In this document: positions 15,833 through 23,763 of the stretch, in pieces
Numbering within the stretch: the first letter of the stretch is position 1
How the letters are laid out: each line of letters opens with the position of its first letter
Position numbers and translations under genes: made by a program
Assembly: GCA_021787035.1 (NCBI GenBank)
Contig: JAJYMM010000207.1
Location: 1 to 42,753, forward strand
Direction: 5' to 3'
DNA from: Actinomycetes bacterium
GTDB lineage: Bacteria > Actinomycetota > Acidimicrobiia > Acidimicrobiales > Palsa-688
Length of the DNA: 42,753 bases
The notes under the pieces: model-generated
What the model was told of the DNA's origin: nothing
The model's input: the letters and a program-made list of their open reading frames with translations, nothing else
Databases searched by the model: none

Positions 15833-15833
15833 C

Positions 15834-15858
15834 CGAGCCCCGATGACCGGGCTCGTTT
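15834..15858 (+). terminator. possible terminator after the sugar operon
   Basis: CGAGCCC (15834-15840) pairs with GGGCTCG (15849-15855), loop 8 bases, followed by TTT. It lies directly after the epimerase stop. The 3' arm is part of a short tandem repeat (GACCGGGCTYGTTT three times, about 15845-15886), so the hairpin may be partly accidental. Confidence 0.4.
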
Positions 15859-15898
15859 GACCGGGCTCGTTTGACCGGGCTTGTTTGAAAGGAGTGCG

Positions 15899-17815
15899 TT
15901 GGAAAGGCGGCAGGCGGCCCGGCGGGGGACCGCTAAGGGATGGGCGCGCGCAGTGCGAGGCGTTGCCCTACGCGTCTCGGCGGCCCTGGCAGCCACGCTG
16001 GTGGCTTGGTGCCAGGTAGGCCCTGTGACTACTGCTTCCGCTGTCACCGCGGGGGCTACGAGGCTTGGGCGGGCGGGGGCGAACCTCGGATATTGGGTGG
16101 TGCGTGCCAACGGGTCGGTCGCCGGCCACGGCCTTCGTTCGCTCGGGGACCTCTCCCGAGTCAAACTGCCAAGCCCCATCGTGGGAGGTGCGGCAGTCCC
16201 GGGCGGTGGAGGGTACTGGTTGGTCGCCGCCAACGGGGGCGTGTACAGCTTCGGGGACGCAAGGTTCTTCGGTTCCCCCGGAGGTAAGCGCCTAAACCGC
16301 CCGGTGGTCGGCATGGCCGCCACCCCCGACGGCAGGGGCTATTGGCTCGTCGCCTCAGACGGGGGGATCTTTGCCTACGGGAACGCCAAGTTCTTCGGTT
16401 CGACCGGTCACGTCCACCTAAACCGCCCGGTGGTCGGCATGGCCGCCACCCCTGACGGCAGGGGCTACTGGCTCGTCGCCTCAGACGGGGGGATCTTTGC
16501 CTACGGGGACGCCAAGTTCTTCGGTTCGACCGGTCACGTCCACCTAAACCGCCCGGTGGTCGGCATGGCCGCCACCCCTGACGGCAGGGGCTACTGGCTC
16601 GTCGCCTCCGACGGTGGCACCTTCACCTTTGGCGACGCCGCTTTCATGGGCTCCGCCGGCGCCGCCAAGGTGACGTCGAGAGTCGTCGGGATCGCGCCGG
16701 CGCAAGGTGGCAAGGGGTATTGGGTCGCGGAGCGGGACGGGACGGTGCTGCCTTTCGGGTCTGCCCGGGCGGTCGGGGGCGCCACCACCGAGCGCAACGC
16801 GAGCGAGGCGCCGCCCTCGGGGACGGTCACGATCCTCGCGCCCGGGCCTTTGCCTACTGCAAGCACGATCCCGTCGGCGACGACGACCTCGTTACCGCCT
16901 CCCTCCTCGACGACAGTCGCCCCGGTCATCACTTCCCGCGTCACGTCTCCCACCACGACGACGACCTTGCCTGCGACGACGCTTCCGCCGACCACGCTTC
17001 CGGCGACGACCCTACCGACAGCCCTCCCCACGACTTCGACCTCCCTCCCCGCCATTTCGCAGTCCCCGTCTGTGTACCCTGCCGGAACGACGGGCTATGA
17101 CGTCTCGTGGCCGCAGTGCTCACCCCTCGGTTCTTCCGCCGCTGGGTCGTTGCCCGCTGCGTCGGCCTTCGAGGTCGTCGGGGTCAACGGGGGAACCATA
17201 AGCTCCTTCAACAGCTGTTTCGCCGCGGAAGCGGCCTGGGCTGCCAAAAGCCTTTCCGTCTACATAATCCTCCAGCCGGCGCCGAGCAACAGCCCTGTCC
17301 AAGAGACGACCGGGCCCGAGGCGGCGTGCGCCGCCACGAGCAGCGAGTGCGAGGGCTACGACTGGGGGTACAACTACGCGGAGGCCGACCTCACATTCGT
17401 AAGGGCGGCGGGGTATTTGCCGCGGGTCTGGTGGGTGGACGTAGAAACGGGGGAGGGCTGGCCCACCTCGTCGTCCCTCCAGCCCGTCAATGCCGCCATC
17501 GTGCAGGGTGCCCTTGACGCGATCCGCTCCTCTGGAGCCGTCGCCGGCATCTACAGCACCTGGTACCAGTGGGGCAAGATCACGGGCTCGTACCTTCCTG
17601 GCGGCCAGCCACCGATCTGGGTGCCAGGGGCTTATACGCTCTCGGGTGGCAACCTGAGCGCCGTCGCCTACTGCCAGCGGGCGGGTACCCCAGGCGACCC
17701 CTCGATGCTGTCGTCGCCCTATATCGGTTTCGCCGGCGGCGCCCCCTGGCTCGTGCAGTATGGCTACGGAGGGGTCCCGACGAGCGGCGTCGACCCCGAC
17801 TACGCCTGTGGGTGA
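15899..17815 (+). CDS. secreted repeat protein with C-terminal GH25-like (lysozyme-like) domain
   Basis: A 638-residue exported protein. TTG 15899 is chosen because GAAAGGAG (15887-15894) sits 4 bases before it. Residues 1-50 hold basic residues then a hydrophobic stretch and an Ala-rich cleavage region, a signal peptide. Residues about 60-300 contain five or six 42-residue modules of the type YWLVASDGGIFAYGDAKFFG; the central ones are nearly identical at DNA level. A Thr/Pro/Ser linker spans about 310-395. The C-terminal domain starts GYDVSWPQC (Asp401) and has WWVDVETGEGW (Asp514, Glu516), the DxE arrangement of GH25-type muramidases. I infer cell-wall binding or hydrolysis; substrate is unproven. 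Confidence 0.75.
   Translation: MERRQAARRGTAKGWARAVRGVALRVSAALAATLVAWCQVGPVTTASAVTAGATRLGRAGANLGYWVVRANGSVAGHGLRSLGDLSRVKLPSPIVGGAAVPGGGGYWLVAANGGVYSFGDARFFGSPGGKRLNRPVVGMAATPDGRGYWLVASDGGIFAYGNAKFFGSTGHVHLNRPVVGMAATPDGRGYWLVASDGGIFAYGDAKFFGSTGHVHLNRPVVGMAATPDGRGYWLVASDGGTFTFGDAAFMGSAGAAKVTSRVVGIAPAQGGKGYWVAERDGTVLPFGSARAVGGATTERNASEAPPSGTVTILAPGPLPTASTIPSATTTSLPPPSSTTVAPVITSRVTSPTTTTTLPATTLPPTTLPATTLPTALPTTSTSLPAISQSPSVYPAGTTGYDVSWPQCSPLGSSAAGSLPAASAFEVVGVNGGTISSFNSCFAAEAAWAAKSLSVYIILQPAPSNSPVQETTGPEAACAATSSECEGYDWGYNYAEADLTFVRAAGYLPRVWWVDVETGEGWPTSSSLQPVNAAIVQGALDAIRSSGAVAGIYSTWYQWGKITGSYLPGGQPPIWVPGAYTLSGGNLSAVAYCQRAGTPGDPSMLSSPYIGFAGGAPWLVQYGYGGVPTSGVDPDYACG
16295..16605 (+). repeat. 126-bp tandem coding repeat
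   Basis: Units begin at 16295, 16421 and 16547 (the last partial) and are almost identical in DNA, differing at only a few positions such as CCC/CCT and AAC/GAC. They encode the 42-residue YWLVASDGG modules. More diverged copies flank them, so the identical ones are a recent duplication or are kept alike by gene conversion. Confidence 0.95.
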
Positions 17816-17905
17816 AACCTCCAGGCGCGGCCCGACAAGAGCCCGAGCTGATAATCTTCTAACTTCTTGCACGCGAAGGCTCCCAAGCGCCCTAGGTTCG
17901 GGACG

Positions 17906-19474
17906 ATGCCGCGGCAGGCTGGTATTGCTGCGCCCAGGAGCCTTGGCCTGACTGCCGTCCTGATGGCGCTTCCCCGTCGCCCAGGGTGCCCAAGCCGCGA
18001 GCGGGCCAATGTTCGCCGTTTTCGTATTCGGCGTGCCCTCCTCGTGCCTTTGGCCCTCCTCCCATTTGCTTTAGTGCCGGCCGCTGTGCTCCTCGGAAGC
18101 CTGTGGGCCGTCCCCGCGAGTGCCAGTACGTTGCCGGCGCAGAGCGCCCTCGTGACTTCGGCCAGCGCCTCACCGTCGTCGGTGCCAGCATCTGGGGGGA
18201 CGGTCATCGTTTCGGGCACCGTCTCGCACGCCACCTCGTGCCAGCTGGAGCTGCTGTCCAGCCAGTCGTTCCCGGTCGTCTACTCGCACAACTCGAGGAG
18301 CTGTGCGAGCGGGACGTTTTCGGCCAGGGTCACTATCGGCCCCAACCCGACCCTCATCGCACGCACGGTGGCCTTCGCGCTGGTAGCCGGCAACAGCACT
18401 TCGTCTTACCCGGGCCGCTTTTACATCAGCCTCGCCCCCGCGCCGAGCGCCCTCGTGACTTCGGCCAGCGCCTCGCCTTCGTCGATGCCCGCATCTGGGG
18501 GGACCGTCACCGTTACGGGCACCGTCTCGCACGCCACCTCGTGCCAGCTGGAGCTGCTGTCCAGCCAGTCGTTCCCGGTCGTCTACTCGCACAACTCGAA
18601 GAGCTGTGCGAGCGGGACGTTTTCTGCCAGGGTCACTATCGGCCCCAACCCGACTCAGTCCAGACGCACGGTTGCCCTGGCATTGGTCGTCCACAACCAG
18701 GCGTCTTCAGCTACGGGCCATTTCTATGTCACGCTCGCCGCCGCTCCGCCCTCCACAGCGGGCGCGGTGCCCCCGGCTACGACGACCGTGCCGTCGACGT
18801 CGCCACCGGTTTCACTGACTGTCACCAACAGTTCCAACTGGGCGGGGTACTCGGCCGTAGGCGGCCCTTACGCCGAGATCAAGGGGACCTTCACGGTGCC
18901 TTCTGTCCTGTCGGGCGTATCAGCCAACGCGCAAGTGTCGGAGTGGGTCGGTTTGGACGGCACAAGCGCGAGCGACGCCTCGCTCATCCAGGCCGGCGTA
19001 GATGAGTACCCCGACGTGCGGGCACCGCAGGGCTATGACGTCCAGGCCTGGTGGGAGATCCTCCCGGCCGCCGAGACCAACATAACCATGACCGTGAGCG
19101 CCGGCGACAAGGTCACGGTGGCCATCTGGAAAGTGAGCACGGGCGCCTGGAAGATAAACGTCACAGACGACACCACCGGCGCGAGCTTTACTACACCGAA
19201 CGAGACCTATAACGGCCCTGGGACGAGCGCTGAGTGGATAGTGGAGGCGACGACCGAGTGCCAGTCGCAGTCCAATTGCCACACCGCCTCGCTAGCCCCC
19301 TACGCCCCCGCCGTCGCGTTCAGCGGGCTCGGCATGAGCGGCGCCCCGGCAACCTCGGTCAATGACATCGTCTTGGTGCAGGGGTTCAACGACGTGGCCA
19401 CCCCATCGCCACTTACCAACGGGGGTTTCACCGTTCCTTACACCGGCCCGACCACGGCGACGAGCGGCATCTGA
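17906..19474 (+). CDS. secreted G1 (eqolisin-type) glutamic peptidase with two Ig-like modules
   Basis: From ATG 17906 the protein has 522 residues; ATG 17963 is equally possible and TTG 17867 less so. A basic segment then a hydrophobic stretch ending VPASAS is the signal peptide. Two 101-residue beta-rich modules (about 80-280), nearly identical, each start SALVTSASASPSS and contain two Cys. A Thr/Pro linker leads to the peptidase domain (about 306-505), opening SSNWAGY. The catalytic pair of G1 peptidases is present: Gln362 in LIQAGVD and Glu443 in SAEWIVE. G1 enzymes act at acid pH outside the cell. A second member lies at 28654, with a different front end. Confidence 0.85.
   Translation: MPRQAGIAAPRSLGLTAVLMALPRRPGCPSRERANVRRFRIRRALLVPLALLPFALVPAAVLLGSLWAVPASASTLPAQSALVTSASASPSSVPASGGTVIVSGTVSHATSCQLELLSSQSFPVVYSHNSRSCASGTFSARVTIGPNPTLIARTVAFALVAGNSTSSYPGRFYISLAPAPSALVTSASASPSSMPASGGTVTVTGTVSHATSCQLELLSSQSFPVVYSHNSKSCASGTFSARVTIGPNPTQSRRTVALALVVHNQASSATGHFYVTLAAAPPSTAGAVPPATTTVPSTSPPVSLTVTNSSNWAGYSAVGGPYAEIKGTFTVPSVLSGVSANAQVSEWVGLDGTSASDASLIQAGVDEYPDVRAPQGYDVQAWWEILPAAETNITMTVSAGDKVTVAIWKVSTGAWKINVTDDTTGASFTTPNETYNGPGTSAEWIVEATTECQSQSNCHTASLAPYAPAVAFSGLGMSGAPATSVNDIVLVQGFNDVATPSPLTNGGFTVPYTGPTTATSGI
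18142..18747 (+). repeat. 303-bp coding duplication (two Ig-like modules)
   Basis: Two adjacent units start at 18142 and 18445 and are almost identical over most of their length. Differences cluster at the ends of the units, which suggests a recent internal duplication followed by limited drift. Confidence 0.93.
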
Positions 19475-19478
19475 CCTT

Positions 19479-19513
19479 GCTTTCGGCTTTCGGCTTTCGG
19501 CTTTCGGCTTTCG
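19479..19513. repeat. 7-bp tandem repeat, five units
   Basis: GCTTTCG is repeated five times without error, starting 5 bases after the stop codon of the G1 peptidase gene. It is noncoding. The tract could change length by slippage and could alter the 3' end of the transcript. Confidence 0.95.
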
Positions 19514-19690
19514 GAGGGGAGAGCAGCGCAACTCGCACGCTTGCCTTAGGGCAGCGGGCAACGGGAACGAGTAGCGAGTAGCGAGCAGCGGGCCAAGCTC
19601 TGCACCAGTGCCCGAGCTGGCACGCCGGGACACCCGCCCAGACGTCCCTCTTTGCCCCTCTTGTCTATTCCCCTTGCATGTCACGTCACG

Positions 19691-19774
19691 TGCGGGCGAG
19701 AGGACTTGAACCTCCACCCCTTGTTAGGGACCAGGACCTAAACCTGGCGCGTCTGCCAATTTCGCCACGCCCGC
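19691..19774 (-). tRNA. tRNA-Leu (anticodon UAG)
   Basis: The minus strand folds as an 84-nt class II tRNA. The acceptor GCGGGCG pairs with CGCCCGC, with discriminator A. The anticodon stem is CCAGG/CCTGG with loop TTTAGGT, so the anticodon is UAG, reading CUA and probably other CUN codons. A long variable arm and the T-arm GAGGTTCAAGTCCTC follow. The 3' CCA is not encoded. It diverges from clpP. Confidence 0.95.
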
Positions 19775-19836
19775 ATGTGCAAATGACCTGGGCTATTACC
19801 TTACACGAAGACCTCCTCGAGCCGTCAGCAGAGCCG

Positions 19837-19857
19837 ATTTGTAAACCATTTGCAAAC
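19837..19857. promoter_or_regulatory. direct repeat between tRNA-Leu and clpP
   Basis: ATTTGYAAAC occurs twice (19837-19846, 19848-19857), spaced one helical turn apart, in an AT-richer patch of the 296-base divergent gap. The second copy holds the palindrome TTTGCAAA. It may be a regulator site or part of a promoter; no known motif is recognised. Confidence 0.3.
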
Positions 19858-20070
19858 AAGGTCGGGCGGAGCATGGCGGGAGAGCTCCGCGCGCGGTCGT
19901 GGGATGCAACCCTTCTTTCCTCCCCTCTTTCCTCGTCACCCGTGCACCTAGCAATTGACCAGGGGGAGCCAGCCCGCAGGGGGCCCCCGCTCGACGCTGC
20001 CAGGACATCCGGTGGCCCTCTCCCGGTCCTGAGCGGCCCGCAGGGGTCGGCTACCGGATAACCTGCGCCT

Positions 20071-20706
20071 ATGCCCGAGCTGCATTTCGACCTCCCGCTC
20101 CAGCCCGTGTCGCAGGGTGGCGGCCATGGGCCTGACCCGACTGCCGACGTGTACCAGCGGCTGCTCCGCGAGCGCATCATCTTCCTTGGCACCGAGGTAG
20201 ACGACCGCTCGGCCAACCTGGTCTGCGCCCAGCTGCTCCTGCTTGCAGCGGAGGACCCGGCACGTGACGTGAGCTTGTACATCAACTCGCCGGGCGGCTC
20301 GGTGACCGCCGGCCTCGCGATCTACGACACGATGCAGTACGTACCCTGCGACGTGTCCACCGTGTGCATGGGGCTGGCCGCCTCGATGGGCCAGTTCTTG
20401 CTGTGCTCCGGCGCGCCCGGCAAGCGTTACGCACTCCCGCACTCGCGCATCTTGATGCACCAGCCGTCGGGCCAGATGCAGGGCCAGGCGGCAGACATCG
20501 CCATCCAGGCCGAGCAGATCGTGTATTTGAAGCAGATGATGGCCGAGCGCATTGCTTTCCACACTGGCCAGAGCGTGGAGCGCATCGAGCGCGACTCGGA
20601 CCGCGACAGGTGGTTCACCGCGGACGAAGCCAAGGAGTACGGCTTCATCGACCAGGTGATCTCGCGTGCCCAGCATGTGGCCGAGCCGGCAGCAGCGCTC
20701 AACTAG
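20071..20706 (+). CDS. clpP: ATP-dependent Clp protease proteolytic subunit
   Basis: A 211-residue serine peptidase that forms the barrel of Clp proteases with ClpX or ClpC. The catalytic triad is visible: Ser105 in [10 protein letters not shown], His130 in ILMHQPSG and Asp179 in [27 protein letters not shown] forms the oxyanion and handle region. Actinobacteria usually have clpP1-clpP2 side by side with clpX. Here a single copy sits alone between a tRNA and a glycosyltransferase, so it is likely an additional paralogue, or the second copy is elsewhere. The start ATG is clear, although the ribosome site is weak. Confidence 0.95.
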   Translation: MPELHFDLPLQPVSQGGGHGPDPTADVYQRLLRERIIFLGTEVDDRSANLVCAQLLLLAAEDPARDVSLYINSPGGSVTAGLAIYDTMQYVPCDVSTVCMGLAASMGQFLLCSGAPGKRYALPHSRILMHQPSGQMQGQAADIAIQAEQIVYLKQMMAERIAFHTGQSVERIERDSDRDRWFTADEAKEYGFIDQVISRAQHVAEPAAALN

Positions 20707-20760
20707 GCGCTTACCCCTGCCGTTCCGGGGGGCTTCTGGGCCGGGTGCGACCCCCGCGGC

Positions 20761-22338
20761 TCAGGGGCCCGGAGGTGGCGCGGGGCTGCGTGGCTTCGCT
20801 CTTTGCTTTTGGTCTTGGCCCAGCGCGATCCGGTAGGCCTTCTGAGCAGCCCGGTTGGCCACACGGCCGAGCCCTCCTTCCCGGTAGTGGTGGCGCGCCA
20901 GCTCGACCAGGGTCGTTGGGCGCTGCGCCGGCGCCGAGGTCGGTGCCAGCGGGGGAGCAGGGGAGCCGCTCCTGCTTGGCGGCGCGCCTTCGTCCTCGCC
21001 ATCTAGCCCCGTTGGGCCGTCCTCTCTCGCCGCCCCCTCGTCGGGGGGAGGCGGTGAGCCAGGCGCAGGTGCTGGCGCTGGCGTGCCCCCTTCGGGTGCT
21101 GGACTGGCGACCATGAACCCGCCTGCTGCCAAGTCAGGCGCCCGCCTCGGCTGCCGGCAGAACTCTGCCAGCGCCTCTACCACGACCGACCACCGGTAGA
21201 GCTTGCGGACGCCGCCGGCCCGCGCCCGGCAGCCCTCGGCCAGCTCCTTGTCGTAGAGGAGGCGGGCGAGCGCTTCCTCCAGGGCGTCTGGGTCCTCGGG
21301 AGGAACGGATAACCCGAGGCCCTCGTTCTCCACCAGAGCGGCGAACGCGTCTCCTTCCGTCGTGACGACAGGTAGCCGCGCCCACAGGTAGTCGAGGCAG
21401 CGAGTCCGGAACGAGAAACGGGTCTCTGCGTTCTCGAAGTGCGCCGTCACCCCCACGGTGGCCTCGGTCAGGAAGTTGTCGCGGTCTGTGTAGCTGACCC
21501 ATCCCTCGTTGAAAAAGACGTGCTTGCCGGCGACGCCCAGCTCCTCGGCCAACGCACGGGCCTCCTTTGCCACCCGCATCTCGGGTACGTCGGGGTTTGG
21601 GTGGCGCATCCCCATGAAGAAGAGCCGAACGGACGGCCGGCGCTTTGCCAGCTTCGCCACCGCCTTAATGACCGTGAGGGGGTCGAACCAGTCGTAAACC
21701 CCTCCCGCCCATACGATCACGTCGTCGGCGGGGCGGATGCCGGGCACGACCCCACGCAGGGCAGGGAGGCGGTGCACCGGGTCCTCGTCTGGGAGGCCAA
21801 AGGGGACCACGTCGATCAGCCGGCGGAGGGTCGGGTCATCGTCGTAGGTGAGGGGGTTCACCCGTCCGAGAGCACAAAGCTGGCCGAGGAAGAGGTCTCG
21901 CTGGCGCTCGGAGGCGCACAAGAGGAAGTCCGCCCGCAATAGCTGGCGGTTGAGCGTCTCGACCGAGAGCCGGACATGGGCGTCGCGCACAGGGCCAGGC
22001 CCCGGGGCCGCCTGGGTGAGGGCCAGGGTCTCCAGGTGGAGCGGGTCGTATATGTCGAAGACGATGACCCGGTCGCTCTCCAAGAGCCACGGGTTGTGGT
22101 GGGTGACGTAGCCTTGGAGGACCATCACCTCGCACCAGTTGACCGCTTCGGCGAGGGCCTCGGGGCCTGCGGCGGCCACCTCGAAGCCATCCGCGGTGAC
22201 CTCGCAGTAGGCGGACGTCGTGAGGAGCATCACCTCATTTTCGAGGGCGAGCCTCGAAGCTATGTGCCAAGCCCGCATGGCAGGGCCGGCCATTTGCATG
22301 CGGAGCACGTCGGCGGTCACTACGAGGACACGGCTCAC
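20761..22338 (-). CDS. glycosyltransferase (GT4/GT-B like), paralogue A, with disordered tail
   Basis: A 525-residue protein starting with GTG. Residues 1-410 form a GT-B glycosyltransferase: MAGPAMRAWHIASRLA in the first Rossmann domain, then FDIYDPLHLETL, CASERQRDLFLGQL, VVPFGLPDEDP, WAGGVYDWFDP, FFMGMRHPNPDVPEM and VFFNEGWVSY in the donor domain. Residues about 415-525 are Pro/Ala/Glu-rich and then basic, probably disordered. It shares long blocks with the divergent gene at 22404, so they are paralogues from one duplication. They are separated by 65 bases that must hold both promoters. The sugar and acceptor are unknown; surface polysaccharide is likely from context. Confidence 0.85.
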   Translation of the reverse strand: MSRVLVVTADVLRMQMAGPAMRAWHIASRLALENEVMLLTTSAYCEVTADGFEVAAAGPEALAEAVNWCEVMVLQGYVTHHNPWLLESDRVIVFDIYDPLHLETLALTQAAPGPGPVRDAHVRLSVETLNRQLLRADFLLCASERQRDLFLGQLCALGRVNPLTYDDDPTLRRLIDVVPFGLPDEDPVHRLPALRGVVPGIRPADDVIVWAGGVYDWFDPLTVIKAVAKLAKRRPSVRLFFMGMRHPNPDVPEMRVAKEARALAEELGVAGKHVFFNEGWVSYTDRDNFLTEATVGVTAHFENAETRFSFRTRCLDYLWARLPVVTTEGDAFAALVENEGLGLSVPPEDPDALEEALARLLYDKELAEGCRARAGGVRKLYRWSVVVEALAEFCRQPRRAPDLAAGGFMVASPAPEGGTPAPAPAPGSPPPPDEGAAREDGPTGLDGEDEGAPPSRSGSPAPPLAPTSAPAQRPTTLVELARHHYREGGLGRVANRAAQKAYRIALGQDQKQRAKPRSPAPPPGP

Positions 22339-22403
22339 GGCACCACTAACCTCACGACGGTGGTTGAGCGCACGGCTCGAAGCGTAATGACTGGGAGCGC
22401 CAA

Positions 22404-23639
22404 GTGAGAAAGCGCCTCCTCGTCTTTTCTACCGACCCGATCGGGCCAGAGATGCCTGGGCCTGCGATACGTGCTTGGCACCTCGCGGACGCCCTCGCCA
22501 CCGGTGCCGGCGCCGACGTCGTCCTGGCCAGCACCGTCTCGGTCGAGGGGTCGCACCCGAGCGCGGACCTGCGCCACGCGCACGGGCCAGCCCTCTCGGA
22601 GATGGTCGAAGAGGCCGATGCCTGCTTCGCGCCGAGCGCCCTCGTCTACATGGCCGACGAGCTGCGTGAGGGCGCCAAGCCAGTCGCGGTTGACATCTAC
22701 GACCCCTACCACCTGGAGAACCTCGAGATGGGTGCCGCCGTCCCGGCCGACCACGACCTGTCTGTGGCGCGCCAGTCCGGCGTGCTGAACGCCGCTCTCC
22801 GCCGTGGCGACTACTTCACGTGCGCAAGCGAGCGCCAGCGGGACTTCTGGCTCGGCAGCCTGGCCGCGCTCGGGAGGGTCAACCCTTACAACTCCGCCGG
22901 GGACCCGACGCTCTCACGGCTCGTCTCGGTGGTGCCCTTCGGACTTCCTCCCGCCCCGCCGGTCCGCCGCGCGCCGGCGCTGAGAGGCGTGCTGCCCGGC
23001 ATAGGCGCTGGTGACAAGGTAATCCTCTGGGGCGGCGGCGTCTATAACTGGCTTGACCCGGCCTCCGTGGTGCGGGCCGTTGCCCGGCTCGCGACCCGTG
23101 CGCCCGAGGTCCGCTTGGTCTTCATGGGTATGGGCCATCCCAACCCCTCGGTTCCCGAGATGGGTGCCGCTACGGAGGTGCGCCGGCTCGCGGGTGACCT
23201 CGGCCTCACGGGCAAGCACGTGTTCTTCAACGCCGGGTGGGTGCCCTACGAGCAGAGGGCCGACTTCCTGCTCGACGCCGACGTGGCCGTGAGCGCACAC
23301 CTGGACCACCTGGAGACGCGCTACTCGTTCCGCTCACGGGTGCTCGACTACATATGGGCAGGGCTCCCGATGGTCCTGACCGGTGGCGACGTTTTGGCCG
23401 ACGAGGTCGCTTCTGGTGGCCTAGGAAAAGCCGTGGCCCCCGGTGACGAGAGAGCCATCGAGCAAGCCCTGGCCGAGCTGCTCGCCAGCCCTCCACCCAA
23501 GGAGCGCTTCGCTCTGCTGGCGCGCCGCTACAGCTGGGAGGAGGTCGCTCGGCCGCTTGTCGAGTGGGGCCGAGACCCGAGGCGCGCCCCCGACCTCGTC
23601 GCCGGCCACGCGCTTCCTGACGAAGCTGCAGCCCGCTGA
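22404..23639 (+). CDS. glycosyltransferase (GT4/GT-B like), paralogue B
   Basis: This 411-residue protein, starting with GTG, has the same architecture as the gene at 20761-22338 without the long tail. Matching blocks include MPGPAIRAWHLADALA, VDIYDPYHLENL, CASERQRDFWLGSLAALGRV, VVPFGLPPAPP, WGGGVYNWLDP, FMGMGHPNPSVPEM and VFFNAGWVPY. Keeping both copies head to head suggests they add different or successive residues in one glycan, or act as a pair. A large hairpin follows the stop, where the gene meets a convergent sulfotransferase-like gene. Confidence 0.85.
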   Translation: MRKRLLVFSTDPIGPEMPGPAIRAWHLADALATGAGADVVLASTVSVEGSHPSADLRHAHGPALSEMVEEADACFAPSALVYMADELREGAKPVAVDIYDPYHLENLEMGAAVPADHDLSVARQSGVLNAALRRGDYFTCASERQRDFWLGSLAALGRVNPYNSAGDPTLSRLVSVVPFGLPPAPPVRRAPALRGVLPGIGAGDKVILWGGGVYNWLDPASVVRAVARLATRAPEVRLVFMGMGHPNPSVPEMGAATEVRRLAGDLGLTGKHVFFNAGWVPYEQRADFLLDADVAVSAHLDHLETRYSFRSRVLDYIWAGLPMVLTGGDVLADEVASGGLGKAVAPGDERAIEQALAELLASPPPKERFALLARRYSWEEVARPLVEWGRDPRRAPDLVAGHALPDEAAAR

Positions 23640-23670
23640 CCCTCCCACCGCCGCAGCGCACCCGTTGGGC

Positions 23671-23711
23671 CCTTGGGGGCCCGCCGGCGGCCCGCCGTTG
23701 GGCCCCCAAGG
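23671..23711. terminator. bidirectional hairpin between convergent genes
   Basis: A perfect 12-bp stem (CCTTGGGGGCCC, 23671-23682, with GGGCCCCCAAGG, 23700-23711) around a 17-base GC-rich loop. It lies between the stops of paralogue B (23639) and the minus-strand sulfotransferase-like gene (23764) and could end transcription from both sides. Confidence 0.6.
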
Positions 23712-23763
23712 CACCTCGCTCTCGCTTCTTGCTGACCTAAGTGGCGTAATGCGCCGCTTTCGT

